Positions 1 to 9,915 of a DNA stretch of 35,634 nucleotides are shown here, in pieces. The DNA comes from Antrodiella citrinella (lineage: Eukaryota; Basidiomycota; Agaricomycetes; Polyporales; Steccherinaceae): positions 1 through 35,634 of the forward strand of contig SGPM01000286.1 in assembly GCA_004802725.1 (NCBI GenBank). Reading direction: 5' to 3'. The position numbers and the translations under genes are program-made. The notes below the pieces were generated by a model. That model did no database searches and was not told the origin of the DNA. It was given only the letters and a program-made list of their open reading frames with translations. Position 1 is the stretch's first letter. Each line of letters begins with the position of its first letter.

Positions 1-181
1 CTAGCCGCTCCTGTAAGCAAGGTTTGCGACAATACCCTGTTGCTGGACCGACGGAATAGGCCAAACCGCTAAGGATTTGCTTCCGCTGCTCTGCGCTGAT
101 ACCTTGCGGAGACAATCGCAGGAAAATCTCGCCGGTAGTCATCGAGGAACACAATTCCTTCTCAACAGATAATTCCGCCAT
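1..181 (-). CDS. 5' end of an unidentified protein gene, cut by the window edge
   Basis: An ATG at 181 on the minus strand opens a frame that runs about 60 codons to the left edge without a stop. The product starts MAELSVEKELCSSMTTGEIF and continues into a mixed polar and hydrophobic stretch that looks like ordinary protein. There could be an intron near the edge, because CTTACAG, a plausible acceptor, occurs at about 10-16. I do not recognise the family. The upstream 1.2 kb is free of other genes, so this gene and ILV3 would be divergent. About 60 codons without a stop can occur by chance, so confidence is limited. Confidence 0.38.
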   Translation of the reverse strand, partial: MAELSVEKELCSSMTTGEIFLRLSPQGISAEQRKQILSGLAYSVGPATGYCRKPCLQERL

Positions 182-1366
182 CGCGGAAGTGCGTTCGCTG
201 GTGGAGAGGAACGACCCATTTCTACTTCCGCGCGTTCTTTGACCTCGACGAGGAGGTGGAGAGCAGGTCGGGCTGTGACCGCACTTGGATCTGGCCGATG
301 CCTCCAATCAATTTTGTCATTACGATTTGCCTGATAGCCAGTACCGTTATTCCAGTGTTATTCCCTCCATTCCATGCTTGAGCTGCTCGTTTACTACCTT
401 GTCCGTTCGTTCGTTCGCACCATCGCACTTTGAACTTGGACATCCTCTTTCAAGTGACAGTGACATCGAAACACGATCGAGTGTGGTTCGCTTCGCAGTC
501 TCCCGGAACAGGCAATTCGGGCAGTTTGTTATGGTAAGCGGAGATTTCGTACAACAAAAATAGGGTTTGTAAACCCCGCGGCAGCCGCATCTCGCACCTA
601 ACCCCTCCTATGCAACCGCGTTCGTTTGTCAGCTCTACTTTAAATATCGTCAAAAAATCTGGGAGTTGAAGCACACGAATGCACGTTTTCGGGTAGGTGG
701 TGGCTGCCACGATGTGTGGCGTGGCACTGGCGGCGATCAGATTTGCGTTTTGAAACTCAGAGGCGCCCCACAAGCCTCGTCTTTTGCTCGAAACGTTATC
801 TCGATCCCTCTCCAGTTGTCCGACTCAGCCGCTTGATCCATAATTGCCTGTCTGTATACAGTACTTGTTTTGTCCCTCGGACTACGGTCATTTGAACGAT
901 CGTCGCGTTTGTTTATACACCTCTTTTTCCACTACGCTGCACAGCCTGCTTGTCTCATCCTGTCTTATCGGTGTTTTAACGGTGTGCCATGTGGCCAAAA
1001 CTTCGTCCTAGGAAACAGTTAGGAGGAAATTAAGGTTGGTCCTCGTTTTCCACGCCCCGGCCACACGTGCTTGGCCGACTATGGCAGTGCGTAGATTGCT
1101 CAGATGCCTCTAGAATCCGTACAGCAAACGACCATCCCCTGAGATACCGACGCGCGTACCTGCTTGAAAGCTTGATACCTAGCCAATTATCAGCCTCGCA
1201 GTAGAATTCTACGCTGTCCGAAGAGGCCGGAAAGCATCCCGTCCGCAGTGACATAACGCGTGACCACATGAATCGTGACATCTCGCGAATTGTTCTGACT
1301 CGTAGACGCGCTCCGCTATTTTCTTGTTTCGTCTGACCGAACCCAGAGTCATCAAACTCATACACC
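182..1366. other. Intergenic region upstream of ILV3
   Basis: About 1.2 kb with no open frame I can support; the frames present are short and have no plausible spliced extension. It holds a CCAAT pentamer at 1183-1187, about 180 bp before the ILV3 start codon, and a CACGTG E-box at 1064-1069. Both are common in fungal promoters, but function here is inferred. I saw no clear Leu3-type CCGG-N4-CCGG site. Confidence 0.6.
1183..1187 (+). promoter_or_regulatory. CCAAT box upstream of ILV3
   Basis: CCAAT pentamer in the context AGCCAATTAT, about 180 bp upstream of the ILV3 ATG. This is the distance and orientation expected for a HAP/NF-Y type element. The motif is short, so the call rests on position. 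Confidence 0.3.
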
Positions 1367-3761
1367 ATGCGTCCTGCTATTCGAGCTCTGCCTCGGAGGG
1401 ACGTCCTTGGAGGTCGCAGGAACTATGGCAGCACACTTCCAAGGCGTGCGGACGGTCCTGTCATGAACCGCTACAGCAGGAACGTCACTCAGCCCAAGAC
1501 CCAGGGGGCGAGTCAGGCCATGCTGTATGCGACGGAGGGTGTGAACTCAGACGAGGATTTAAACAAGGCTATGGTGGGTGTTGCAAGTGTCTGGTGAGTC
1601 CCTTCTATGCTCATTCTTACTCGCTTTGTAACGATGCACGAAAAGGTATGAGGGCAATCCGTGAGTCCAATGTGACTCATTCGTGCGTCCGCGCATGCAT
1701 ACCAACTTCCCCCTTCCCTAGATGCAACAAACACATCCTCGGTCTCGGTCAAGATATCAAGAAGTCGCTCGCAGCAGAAGGTCTCATAGGATACCAATTC
1801 GGTACCGTCGGTGTCAGCGACGGCATCAGCATGGGCACATCTGGCATGTCCTATTCACTCCAGTCACGTGATCTCATTGCAGACCAAGTGGAGAGCGCTG
1901 CTGGAGGACATTGGTTGGACGGCATGGTTGTTGTACCTGGGTGCGACAAGAACATGCCTGGCGTGTTGATGGCTTGTAAGATAAACAATTATCACTTTGG
2001 CTACTTCCAGACTTGATTCTTTCTCTGTAGTGGGCCGACTGAACCGTCCCGGTCTCATGGTCTACGGAGGAACTATCCGTCCCGGTTCATGCGAGGGCTC
2101 TCCTCAGCTCGATCTCGTCTCTGCCTTCCAGTCCTACGGTAAATATTTGCAAGATGGAAAGACGCCGGAGGCGGAGACAGAGCGGTATAATACCGTACGG
2201 CATGCATGTCCAGGACCCGGCGCATGTGGCGGGGTATGTTTTTCGGTTTCGCCTGCATGTCGCCAATAATTCACCGACTTTGCAGATGTACACCGCGAAC
2301 ACCATGGCCAGCGCCTCCGAAGCACTCGGTATGACGCTCACTGGGTCGTCATCATACCCCGCCGAGTCGACGGAGAAAATGCAAGAGTGCGCATCAGTTG
2401 GGTCCGCCATGCGGAACCTTCTCGAGAAGAACATCCTCCCGCGGGACATAATGACGCGCTCGGCCTTTGAAAATGCCATGGTAACCGTTTTGTTCCCGTT
2501 ACAACTTCCGTTCTTTCCCCCTAAAGTGATCATTGTTTTCTTCCGACAGGTATTAACGATGATCCTTGGCGGATCGACGAACGCGGTCTTGCATCTCATT
2601 GCTATCGCGCACTCTGTTGGTATCACCTTGACTATAGATGACTTCCAGGCTGTCTCGGATCGTACTCCGTTCCTCGCTGACCTGAAGCCGTCGGGGAAAT
2701 ATGTCATGGTGAGTTCCCTCAAAAAAGCCTCACGACTGTCATTAGTCCGGTTTCTTATGCGCTTCAAAGGTGGACGTCTTCAAGATCGGCGGCATTCCCA
2801 GTAAGTTTTCAACGCGTGTTGATTCTCAAATGATCAACTTATTAACAAACCAATAGAGATCCTGGATTATCTCTTGAAGAACAATCTGATTGACGGCAAC
2901 AATATGACTGTTACTGGTAAGACCCTCGGAGAGAATCTAGAACGGTGGACCCATCAATATGGCGAACTGTCTTTCGCGGAACAGAAGGTCATCCACCCGC
3001 TTGGGGATCCTATCAAAGAGACGGGACACCTCCGGTACGTCTACCCTTGACGTTGCAGGGCGTTGTCAAGGTTATATGATCCCTGCTTCTTGTTTTAGGA
3101 TATTGCGTGGCAATCTTGCCCCCGGAGGTGCTGTGGCTAAGATCACTGGGAAAGAGGGTCTCGGTTTCGTCGGCAAAGCCAGGGCGTTCGACACCGAGGA
3201 CGCCTTCATCGCTGCTGTTGAGAGCGGATCTATCAAGAAGGGTGAGAAAACCGTGGTGGTACTTCGGTACCTGGGACCCAAGGGCGGCCCTGGTGCGTTA
3301 CTCTTCCTATCAATCCGATGCCTGTGCGGAGGTTGACATTTGACCCGGGACAGGTATGCCCGAGATGCTGAAGCCCACAAGTCTGATCATGGGCGCAGGT
3401 CTCGGACTAGACGTTGCTTGCTTGACAGATGGTCGCTTCAGCGGAGGGTACGGGATACCGCCCATTCATTTTTTCGCATTCTCAACTTAAAGTTTGTTTC
3501 TCTTGCAGGAGCCACGGATTCTGTATAGGCCATGTGGTCCCTGAAGCACAGGTTGGCGGTCCAATCGCTCTCGTGTGCGATGGCGATATCATTGCCGTCG
3601 ATGCTATCAACAACACGATTGAGTTGCAGGTATCACCAGAAGAACTGGAGCGTCGACGGAAGGAATGGAAAGCGCCTCCATTGAAGGTCACACAGGGCAC
3701 GCTCTACAAGTACGTGAAGGTCGTTGGGGATGCGAGCCATGGGTGTATTACGGATGCTTGA
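1367..3761 (+). CDS. ILV3: Dihydroxy-acid dehydratase, mitochondrial
   Basis: Catalyses dehydration of dihydroxyisovalerate and dihydroxymethylvalerate to 2-keto acids, the third common step of valine and isoleucine synthesis, in the mitochondrial matrix. Exons: 1367-1593, 1646-1660, 1722-1975, 2031-2233, 2286-2480, 2550-2708, 2770-2800, 2857-3034, 3099-3292, 3354-3447, 3509-3761. All phases close, giving 600 codons. The first ~30 residues are rich in Arg and lack acidic clusters, as in a targeting presequence. The three Fe-S cysteine contexts are visible: [15 protein letters not shown] and GPGACGGMYTANTM. Family blocks [35 protein letters not shown] and [18 protein letters not shown] follow in order. 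Exon 2 is only 15 nt and supplies the residues just before the first cysteine. Length is normal for the family. RIO1 converges on it with 123 bp between stops. Confidence 0.97.
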
Positions 3762-3884
3762 ATCAGTTACCCTTCCCTCAGTTGGATACAGTGCGCTCGC
3801 TCAAGAATGAGTGGGAAAAGTACATCACACGTCTTGTACAGCGTTTTTACAACATCTAATACATCGTTAAGTTTGGGTATCAAA

Positions 3885-6108
3885 TCATTTCCCGCCTCGT
3901 GAGCTCGTCTTGATCTTCCGCTTCTTCTCGGCTTTCGGAAGTTTGTGTTTGCGTTTCTCTCGTGCTTCTTCCTTGGCAACTTTTTTGCGCTCCTGAATTC
4001 AGTTGTAAGTCTGCCTGACAACGCCACTCGTGACTACAAAGCATACCTTCTTAGCATCCTTGTCCTCGTGCCGGTGTCCTCTGGGTTTCCGATCCTTGTA
4101 CTCTCCATCCTCATCGCCGTCACTGTCACTGTCGCTCTCCTCTCCATCCTCGTCGTCTTCTGAATCTTCTGATACCTCAGCCTCGCGGCTGTCTCCTTCA
4201 AAGCGTACTTTGTTCGGAGCGGATTTCTCATCGTGACCTTCCTTCGCCTTCGGCACGATAATCCCGATGGTGTCCTTGTAGATGAGCGTCTCCCCTTCGC
4301 CACGCCCCAACGCACTCACGTCCCGTTCAGGATCGAACACCTCGTTCAATGTGCGCGGGATATATGACCGCATGAATACCTCATCCTCGTGGTTCGCCGA
4401 TGAAGTCCCCTCCGCACCAGTGCCGTCATTCTCCTCGTCGTTGACGTCTTCCTCCAACCACCGTCGCAGCGCGTCCTCGACAGACCCTTCACCGCCGAGG
4501 TCTGGCGCAGTGACAAACTCGAACGAGCGACGGAGACCAAGGCACCTCATGCCTCGCTTGGAGAAGAAATCCTCGACGTTCTTCAGATCTGAGCGGAGGA
4601 AGTCGAAGGCGTGTGGGTGGTCCTGCTCTACGGATTGTGAGACATCAATGATATACAAATGGCCGCGGGGCTCAGCGGGTGGTTCGGTTCCATTTGGCTC
4701 GGTGGACGGTGTAGCATCGATAGCGGGTGAAGAGTCGTCCGATGTGGACGTGGGTAGAGAGGGTGGCGACTCGATGTGATACAGGATGTTGTACTCGGAC
4801 AGATCGGCGTGGACAAGCTTACACTCTTGGAACATCTTCCTGACCATGAGAATGAGTTCGGCATAAAGATCCGCGATAACAGAGGCAGGAACTTGTGCGT
4901 CTTTGAGACGAGGAGAGGCCCTACGAGGTGACATGTAAGATGCACTTTTCTTGCTGGAGTCTGAAGTACACTCACCATCCGTCGTTGTCTCCGATAAATT
5001 CCATCACAAGCACATTTTCACGTACTTCGATGGCTTCAGGACAGCGCAAGCCAGCCGTCTTCAGACGCTTCAAATTACGCATCTCCTTCTCTGCCCAAAG
5101 GCGCACCATTTTACGAGGATTGTGACGGCTTGGGTCCAGCTCATGAAATATCCGGGATGACAAAACTTCAGCACTTGCCTGTATCCCTTCCTGAATCTGT
5201 ATTCTCCGGAGACATAGCGATCGCGATCCTTGAAGACCAGGATGGACGTTTTGTAGATCTTCAGAGCGAGATGCCGACGCTCCGATGTCAGGGCGTGGTA
5301 TACATTGGCCTGTAACCATCGGATTTTCATATGCACGCACATAATTCAAACAAGGAATACATACCTCTTTTCCAGTACTGACACACCCGTTGACTTCAAA
5401 GAGAAGTCCGCGCCCAATCATCTTGAACAAAATGATACGAGTCCGAGGATCTAGGACCTGCTCATTGGTTGCACGATCACTCTTGTCCTTCTGGTTCGCC
5501 GACGCCGAGGGACCCTTCCTGTTGACACCAACGCCAAGCTCATATGGCGTGTCCAAATTCCGCAAGCGTGATGAATATTTGGACAACGCTTGCAACTGGT
5601 TCTCCGTCTTGTCTTTTGAAGGTTGTTGCGTTTTAGCATCGGTCGGAGCTGTCTTTGCCTGCCGGGGACGGTTAATGGCAGGTACTGATGCTACCGCCGA
5701 GCGGTTGGAAGTATTGGATTGGAGAACACCTCCAGCAGCACCTGTACGGATAGCAACGTGTTGCCGCAGGCGATTGTACTGCTTGGTAAAATCTAACTGA
5801 TGTCATTTATTTCGGTATGGATAGAAAGTGCCTCTATTGATCGCACCTCGTTCAGTCCGCTCCCAATCCTCATCTTCTGCACGCAATGTCTCATATGCCT
5901 CTACTTCCATATCATTCTCTTCTACCTCGTACTCGTCCTCTTCGTCTTCAGAGCTCTCTGACCATTCAAGGAGTCTTTCTTCATCGATGAAGTTGTTTCC
6001 TTCACGCGGATTGACAGGTGTGGCATTATCGACAGATAATGTTGGCTGATCTACAGGCGCATCGTCGAGTTGACCGTCTTCGGTTGGGAGTTCGGCGAGG
6101 ACGGACAT
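3885..6108 (-). CDS. RIO1: RIO1 atypical serine/threonine protein kinase
   Basis: Atypical kinase/ATPase needed for late cytoplasmic maturation of the 40S ribosomal subunit. Exons from the start: 6108-5847, 5792-5365, 5309-5179, 5128-4976, 4920-4047, 3992-3885, giving 651 aa. The ATP-binding loop [14 protein letters not shown] lies at about residues 223-236, then [39 protein letters not shown], the catalytic loop [12 protein letters not shown] (D364), and the metal-binding [14 protein letters not shown] (D417). The N-terminus is acidic. The C-terminus has an acidic stretch and then a Lys/Arg-rich tail, as in other RIO1 proteins. Two oddities: intron 3 (5129-5178) begins with GC rather than GT, and about 38 residues rich in Ser, Pro and Thr are inserted between the catalytic and metal-binding motifs. 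It starts head-to-head with the gene at 6246. Confidence 0.96.
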
Positions 6109-6245
6109 TTTTTGTGGTCAAGAGCAGAGTTAGAGATGATCTTATCTGGAAACAGAATTTGTCCAGATCTCGATCTGACTCGGCTATCTCCGGAATGCCC
6201 CACCCTCTTTCCCGTGCTCCTTGCAACTTCAAGCATAACCTCGCC
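6109..6245. promoter_or_regulatory. Shared divergent promoter of RIO1 and the membrane-protein gene
   Basis: Only 137 bp separate the two opposed start codons, so both core promoters and 5' UTRs must lie here or overlap the coding regions. No TATA box is evident. Inferred from gene layout. Confidence 0.5.
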
Positions 6246-6987
6246 ATGTCGGTTCGACAACGAGTACCATTCAAGTTCTCGGAGGAAGCTGTAGAGGATG
6301 GAGTTATCTTGGACGAACAAGGTGTGTCGCAGCAATTCTCGCGATGTTGGCCCGTCAGCTCACCACGCTTCGCAATCAGAGCAGGAAGAGCTCATCCAGG
6401 ATTTGAAGAAGCAGAGTGATGTTCAGAACTCTCAGTACCTTTTACTGATTCAGACGGTTCTAGCATTGTCTGGAACTCTGTAAGTCATCCATCTTGACGT
6501 CTTCCCCCGACCTGTTTCTTGAAGCGCGTTCTACTCATGCACACGCGCAGTCATCTCGTGTATCTTTTTGGACCGTCGAAAGAACCTCCGACAGCTGCCA
6601 TTTTCCCTCGCTACCTTCCTCCGGACGAATTTAATCCGATACCTGGCTATCATGTTTTCACGCTTCTCCATTTATTCGTCCACCTGAACCTCAGTGGTCA
6701 GGTTCTGCCGACCGCGCATCCTCTCCGACGTTGGTTCTCCCGCAACGTCTTCACGTCCTCGCCATACACGTTCTTCATTCCACTGCCGTACCTGTTTCTC
6801 TTCGGCATCGCTGCACTGGCACCAATTCTGTCGCTCTTCATGGCGCAATGGGTGGCACGACGTCGTGTGGTGGGCTGAGACTGCGGCCTTGACGTGGTTT
6901 GTATATAGTGCCCAAGGTTGGATCAGAGAAGAGTCGGAGAGCTTACGGACACTAGAAGGGCTCAGATATGACGCGAAAGGTGCTTGA
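6246..6987 (+). CDS. Small multi-pass membrane protein, unidentified, with an apparent 3' frameshift
   Basis: Exons 6246-6321, 6380-6479 and 6551 onward (acceptor 6358 would also stay in frame). As written, the third exon stops at 6878, giving 167 aa. The protein has a polar N-terminus with an EQEELIQDLKKQSD helix, a hydrophobic segment LLLIQTVLALSGTLHLVYLF at about residues 46-65, a conserved-looking loop with PSKEPPTAAIFPRY, and further hydrophobic helices ending FGIAALAPILSLFM. At about 6850-6862 the reading should move by +1: the other frame continues WHDVVWWAETAALTWFVYSA, another membrane helix, and a polar tail ending LRYDAKGA with a stop at 6987. No intron fits such a shift, so it is either an extra G in the run at 6850 (sequencing error) or a real truncation. 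I do not recognise the family. It is divergent from RIO1, with 137 bp between start codons. Confidence 0.75.
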
Positions 6988-7349
6988 AATATGTATACCC
7001 AATGTATACCATTTGTTTCGCTGTACGCTTATCGTTCAACTGTATTCCACTTTTCTTTCGCGGCATCAGATGTCGTACATCAGCATCGTGAACAGTAACC
7101 TACAGCAACATCAACTAGCCTACAACAAAACGAGTGGCAACGGCGTAAATGTCATACAAACAAGACGCGCAAACACGTCGGACATGGAAGAAAATGAAAG
7201 AGGTGAGATGTCCTGGCATAAAGTACGAGACGGTGATACAGATGCGTCAGCAGCGGAATCCGACGCGGATTTCCTCGGGCCTCATGGCGTGGCTTCAGAT
7301 CCATGACCTGCGAATCCGCATCGTTGAGCACATGTGAAGATTGAGACAG
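6988..7349. other. Convergent 3' intergenic region
   Basis: About 360 bp between two converging genes, holding their 3' UTRs. A possible last exon of the minus-strand gene lies at 7295-7307: an intron with donor GTACGA (ending at 7368) and acceptor TTCGCAG (7308) would replace the last few residues with a short SWI end. No other gene is seen. Confidence 0.5.
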
Positions 7350-9120
7350 CTAGAACAGAAGGTCGTACCTTCTCAAACTTGAAGCTCGTGTTCGGGAGTG
7401 GTCATACTCCACAGCGGTGACCAACCTCTCCCTCGGCTGCGGACTATAACGTCTGTGATCTTCACTATCACTAGAGTCATCTCTGTCCCGCACGTAGCCA
7501 CCGAATGCTTCGTCTGGCTTCCGGATGATCGTCACTCCGCCACTGGTATTAGGTCCAACCTTGCCCTCGTAATATTGCTTGATGAGAGTGTCTGAGCCAA
7601 GATAGGTGTGCGAGCTGGAGGTGTCTGGTTGACCACTGTGGCTGAGGGTAGGCATTTGGAGAAAGCTGGACGTGCGGTTGGATGGAATGGACTGGGATGG
7701 CGGGTGAGAGGACGCGGTGCCGGGATGGCGTTTCCAGAAAGCCCATGTGCGGAGGACAGCCTGCAAAAGAGCGTACCACGAGTCAGGGGATGTGTACATG
7801 AAGCGTACAAGGACATACCCCATGTGAAACAAAGGTCAAGAATAAAGCCATTCCAACTGCGAGGGTTTGAGTGAATAGGTATGTAAACATGTAACAGCAG
7901 GGTACGCACTAGAGGCAGATATCATGTCTGGCGCCGCAGATTGTTGTAATGACTTGCTCCAGTTGGCAGCAAGATTGATACTGAAAAATGGCGGGCTCAG
8001 CGCACTCACTTCGACGCATTGATCATGAACCTACAGTGTCGACACAAATAGGTAAAACGTGAAAACGCTTGTGCGCACGACAACATCGACATCAACCATA
8101 CCCCCACTCTCTCGAATGTCACGCCAATTGCGAGACAGAATGCGCCAGACACGGACTAATGATTTATCAGTAGTCTATATCGCTGTCATCAATGAATTCC
8201 TCACCTTCCATCACGACTGCGGTCAGGCAGACAAGGGTAGAAATAACGGTGACTGCGACACGGCTGAAGAAGTTTGCTGATCAATTCCGAGGTAAGGTAA
8301 TACCGAGATGACCATACTCACAATGCAGGCCACTCTAGAGAGCAGTAGAAAAATCTTTGTTCTCGACTCACTCGGTCAGGATGTTGTAAGGCGATCTAAT
8401 ATTAGAACATTAGTCGCGCGATAGGTGCCACTCAGGTTAGGTCAAACTTACGCCGACTCCAATCGAGGCGAACAAGACAAAGACGAGGTAAGGAAGCATG
8501 AGGAGCTGGCACGACCATTGTCAGTCACATCGTAAGGCTCAAAATTAGCAGCAGACTTACCGCCGGATTGAACATGAAGCCTGCTCGGCGAATACGCGGG
8601 TCCTCTTTGAACGGTGTCAGCGACATTGAGATGTAGATGGCGAGTATCAACAGTGCTGTAGTGGTCCTGAATATATGTTAGTCTCTCAGACCTTTCAAAC
8701 TAACATCTTCGTTACTCACATAGGTGCGATGCCGCTCGTCAAAGACGCCTGTGCAACACAGATGCCTTGCCGTGGGTCCGCGCCACTCTCTCGACCTACG
8801 TAGAAGCTGTGTGGACCTTGAGTGCAGAAAAAAAACAGTCGTCATCATGTACTCACAGGATACTGGACATGATACCGGAGACAATCCAGGTGATACAGAC
8901 ATTGATAATAGCTGGATGCCTGGCAGCGGACTTGGAGAAGAGAAAGGTTGTAACAAGAATTGGGAGGAAGACATGGTTCGCTGTGATTTGCAAGAACAGC
9001 CAGCCGGCAAGGAAAGAGGATCCGTTAGGACCTATCTGCTCTGCAGTGACGCCTTCAACGCACGTCAGCAAGAGGGGCTACGCAGTAGGAGAATACAGGC
9101 TTACGCTTGTCGAGCATCAT
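7350..9120 (-). CDS. Seven-transmembrane protein, GPCR-like topology, unidentified
   Basis: Rebuilt from 12 exons: 9120-9105, 9052-8857, 8806-8720, 8666-8561, 8505-8452, 8395-8372, 8334-8322, 8276-8205, 8155-8035, 7980-7910, 7856-7819, 7760-7350. All phases close to give 402 aa. Exons 1, 6 and 7 are only 16, 24 and 13 nt. Hydrophobic helices lie at about residues 20-44, 53-75, 86-115, 134-156, 171-190, 215-234 and 248-271, which makes exactly seven. A soluble tail of about 130 residues follows, rich in Ser, Pro, Arg and Asp. The extracellular N-terminus would be short (MMLDKRVTAEQIGPNG). The start was chosen because a strong pyrimidine tract precedes the ATG and the frame upstream has a stop. 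The layout suggests a receptor or a 7TM transporter-like protein. No diagnostic motif of a named GPCR class is visible, so I give no ligand or symbol. Confidence 0.82.
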
Positions 9121-9915
9121 AACGAGAGAGGTAGAAAAAAGCAAGGTCAAAAAGTACGCAAGAAGGATGTTGGGGAAAGAGAAAGTAAGCAAATCCCGAG
9201 CGTATCCGGTACGGGTCCTGGTTTAAGAACCCATAAGGGCGAGTGGCTAGGTCCATGACCATGAGGATTTAATGTGTAGTCTCTCCAATGACGTGGAACG
9301 AATGTGGATGGTGCTTTGTCCCGTACGATGTGTTCAGACCGTCCGGCGGACATGGCGGTGCTCACATAACACCTTCAGGGATTCAACACGTTTATTTGCG
9401 AGTTTCGTGCATGTGCACTGATGTGGACGATATTCCAGGGTACTAGTGCGACGCTGTCCGTCTTACTGCGACCCATGCTGCAAACACGACTCGGCGGCCT
9501 CAGGCTATCGCGTTGTTCGGAGCACTGATATCCAGCCACAGTTGGCACGCCTTTGTCGAGTGTCGTACCATAGATAATGCATCTCCTACACGCAATATCA
9601 ATGATAAAGACTGAGTGGATGATACTCGCCTGAAGACTGACATCTGCCACCTGGCAAATCGATTTCGCCGTCGAACTTGAAGTTAGAAAGCGATGATAGA
9701 CGCCGTGGCGATCTGGACAAGCGTCTATCGACAACGTCGACTCGGACTCGCTGTACGAATGTGTTCTCCAATTAGACATGTCCCGAGATCTGCTTGCGCT
9801 TCATGCCGCGATGAGTTCTCGTAGTTTCTCCTGTCACGCTGTAATTTTCGCACCTACCAGTATTGGATCGAACAGTAGACCTGAACCAGCCTGAGACTCC
9901 CGGCGATAAACCTCT
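9121..9915. other. Intergenic region between the 7TM gene and the first F-box-like gene
   Basis: About 800 bp. It contains frames that look protein-like in short pieces (near 9130-9200 and 9650-9779, minus strand), but none joins in phase to the 7TM gene with good splice sites. The part next to 9120 is pyrimidine-rich on the minus strand, as expected for its promoter and 5' UTR. I see no independent gene. Confidence 0.5.

Noticed and set aside
450..773. 107-codon frame on the minus strand upstream of ILV3
   Set aside because: Low-support frame without coherent domains; neighbouring frames on both strands are equally long.
9147..9365. Minus-strand frame with PSTFVPRHWRDYTLNPHG as a first exon of the 7TM gene
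   Set aside because: No donor there joins in phase with a good acceptor before the 7TM coding part. The hydrophobic frame just upstream of 9120 has a stop and no ATG. The ATG at 9120, preceded by a pyrimidine tract, gives a complete seven-helix protein.
9375..9779. 134-codon frame on the minus strand starting MSNWRTHSYSESES
   Set aside because: It has an ATG, but composition is mixed, no domain or membrane pattern is visible, and no splice path extends it. It most likely lies in the region upstream of the 7TM gene.
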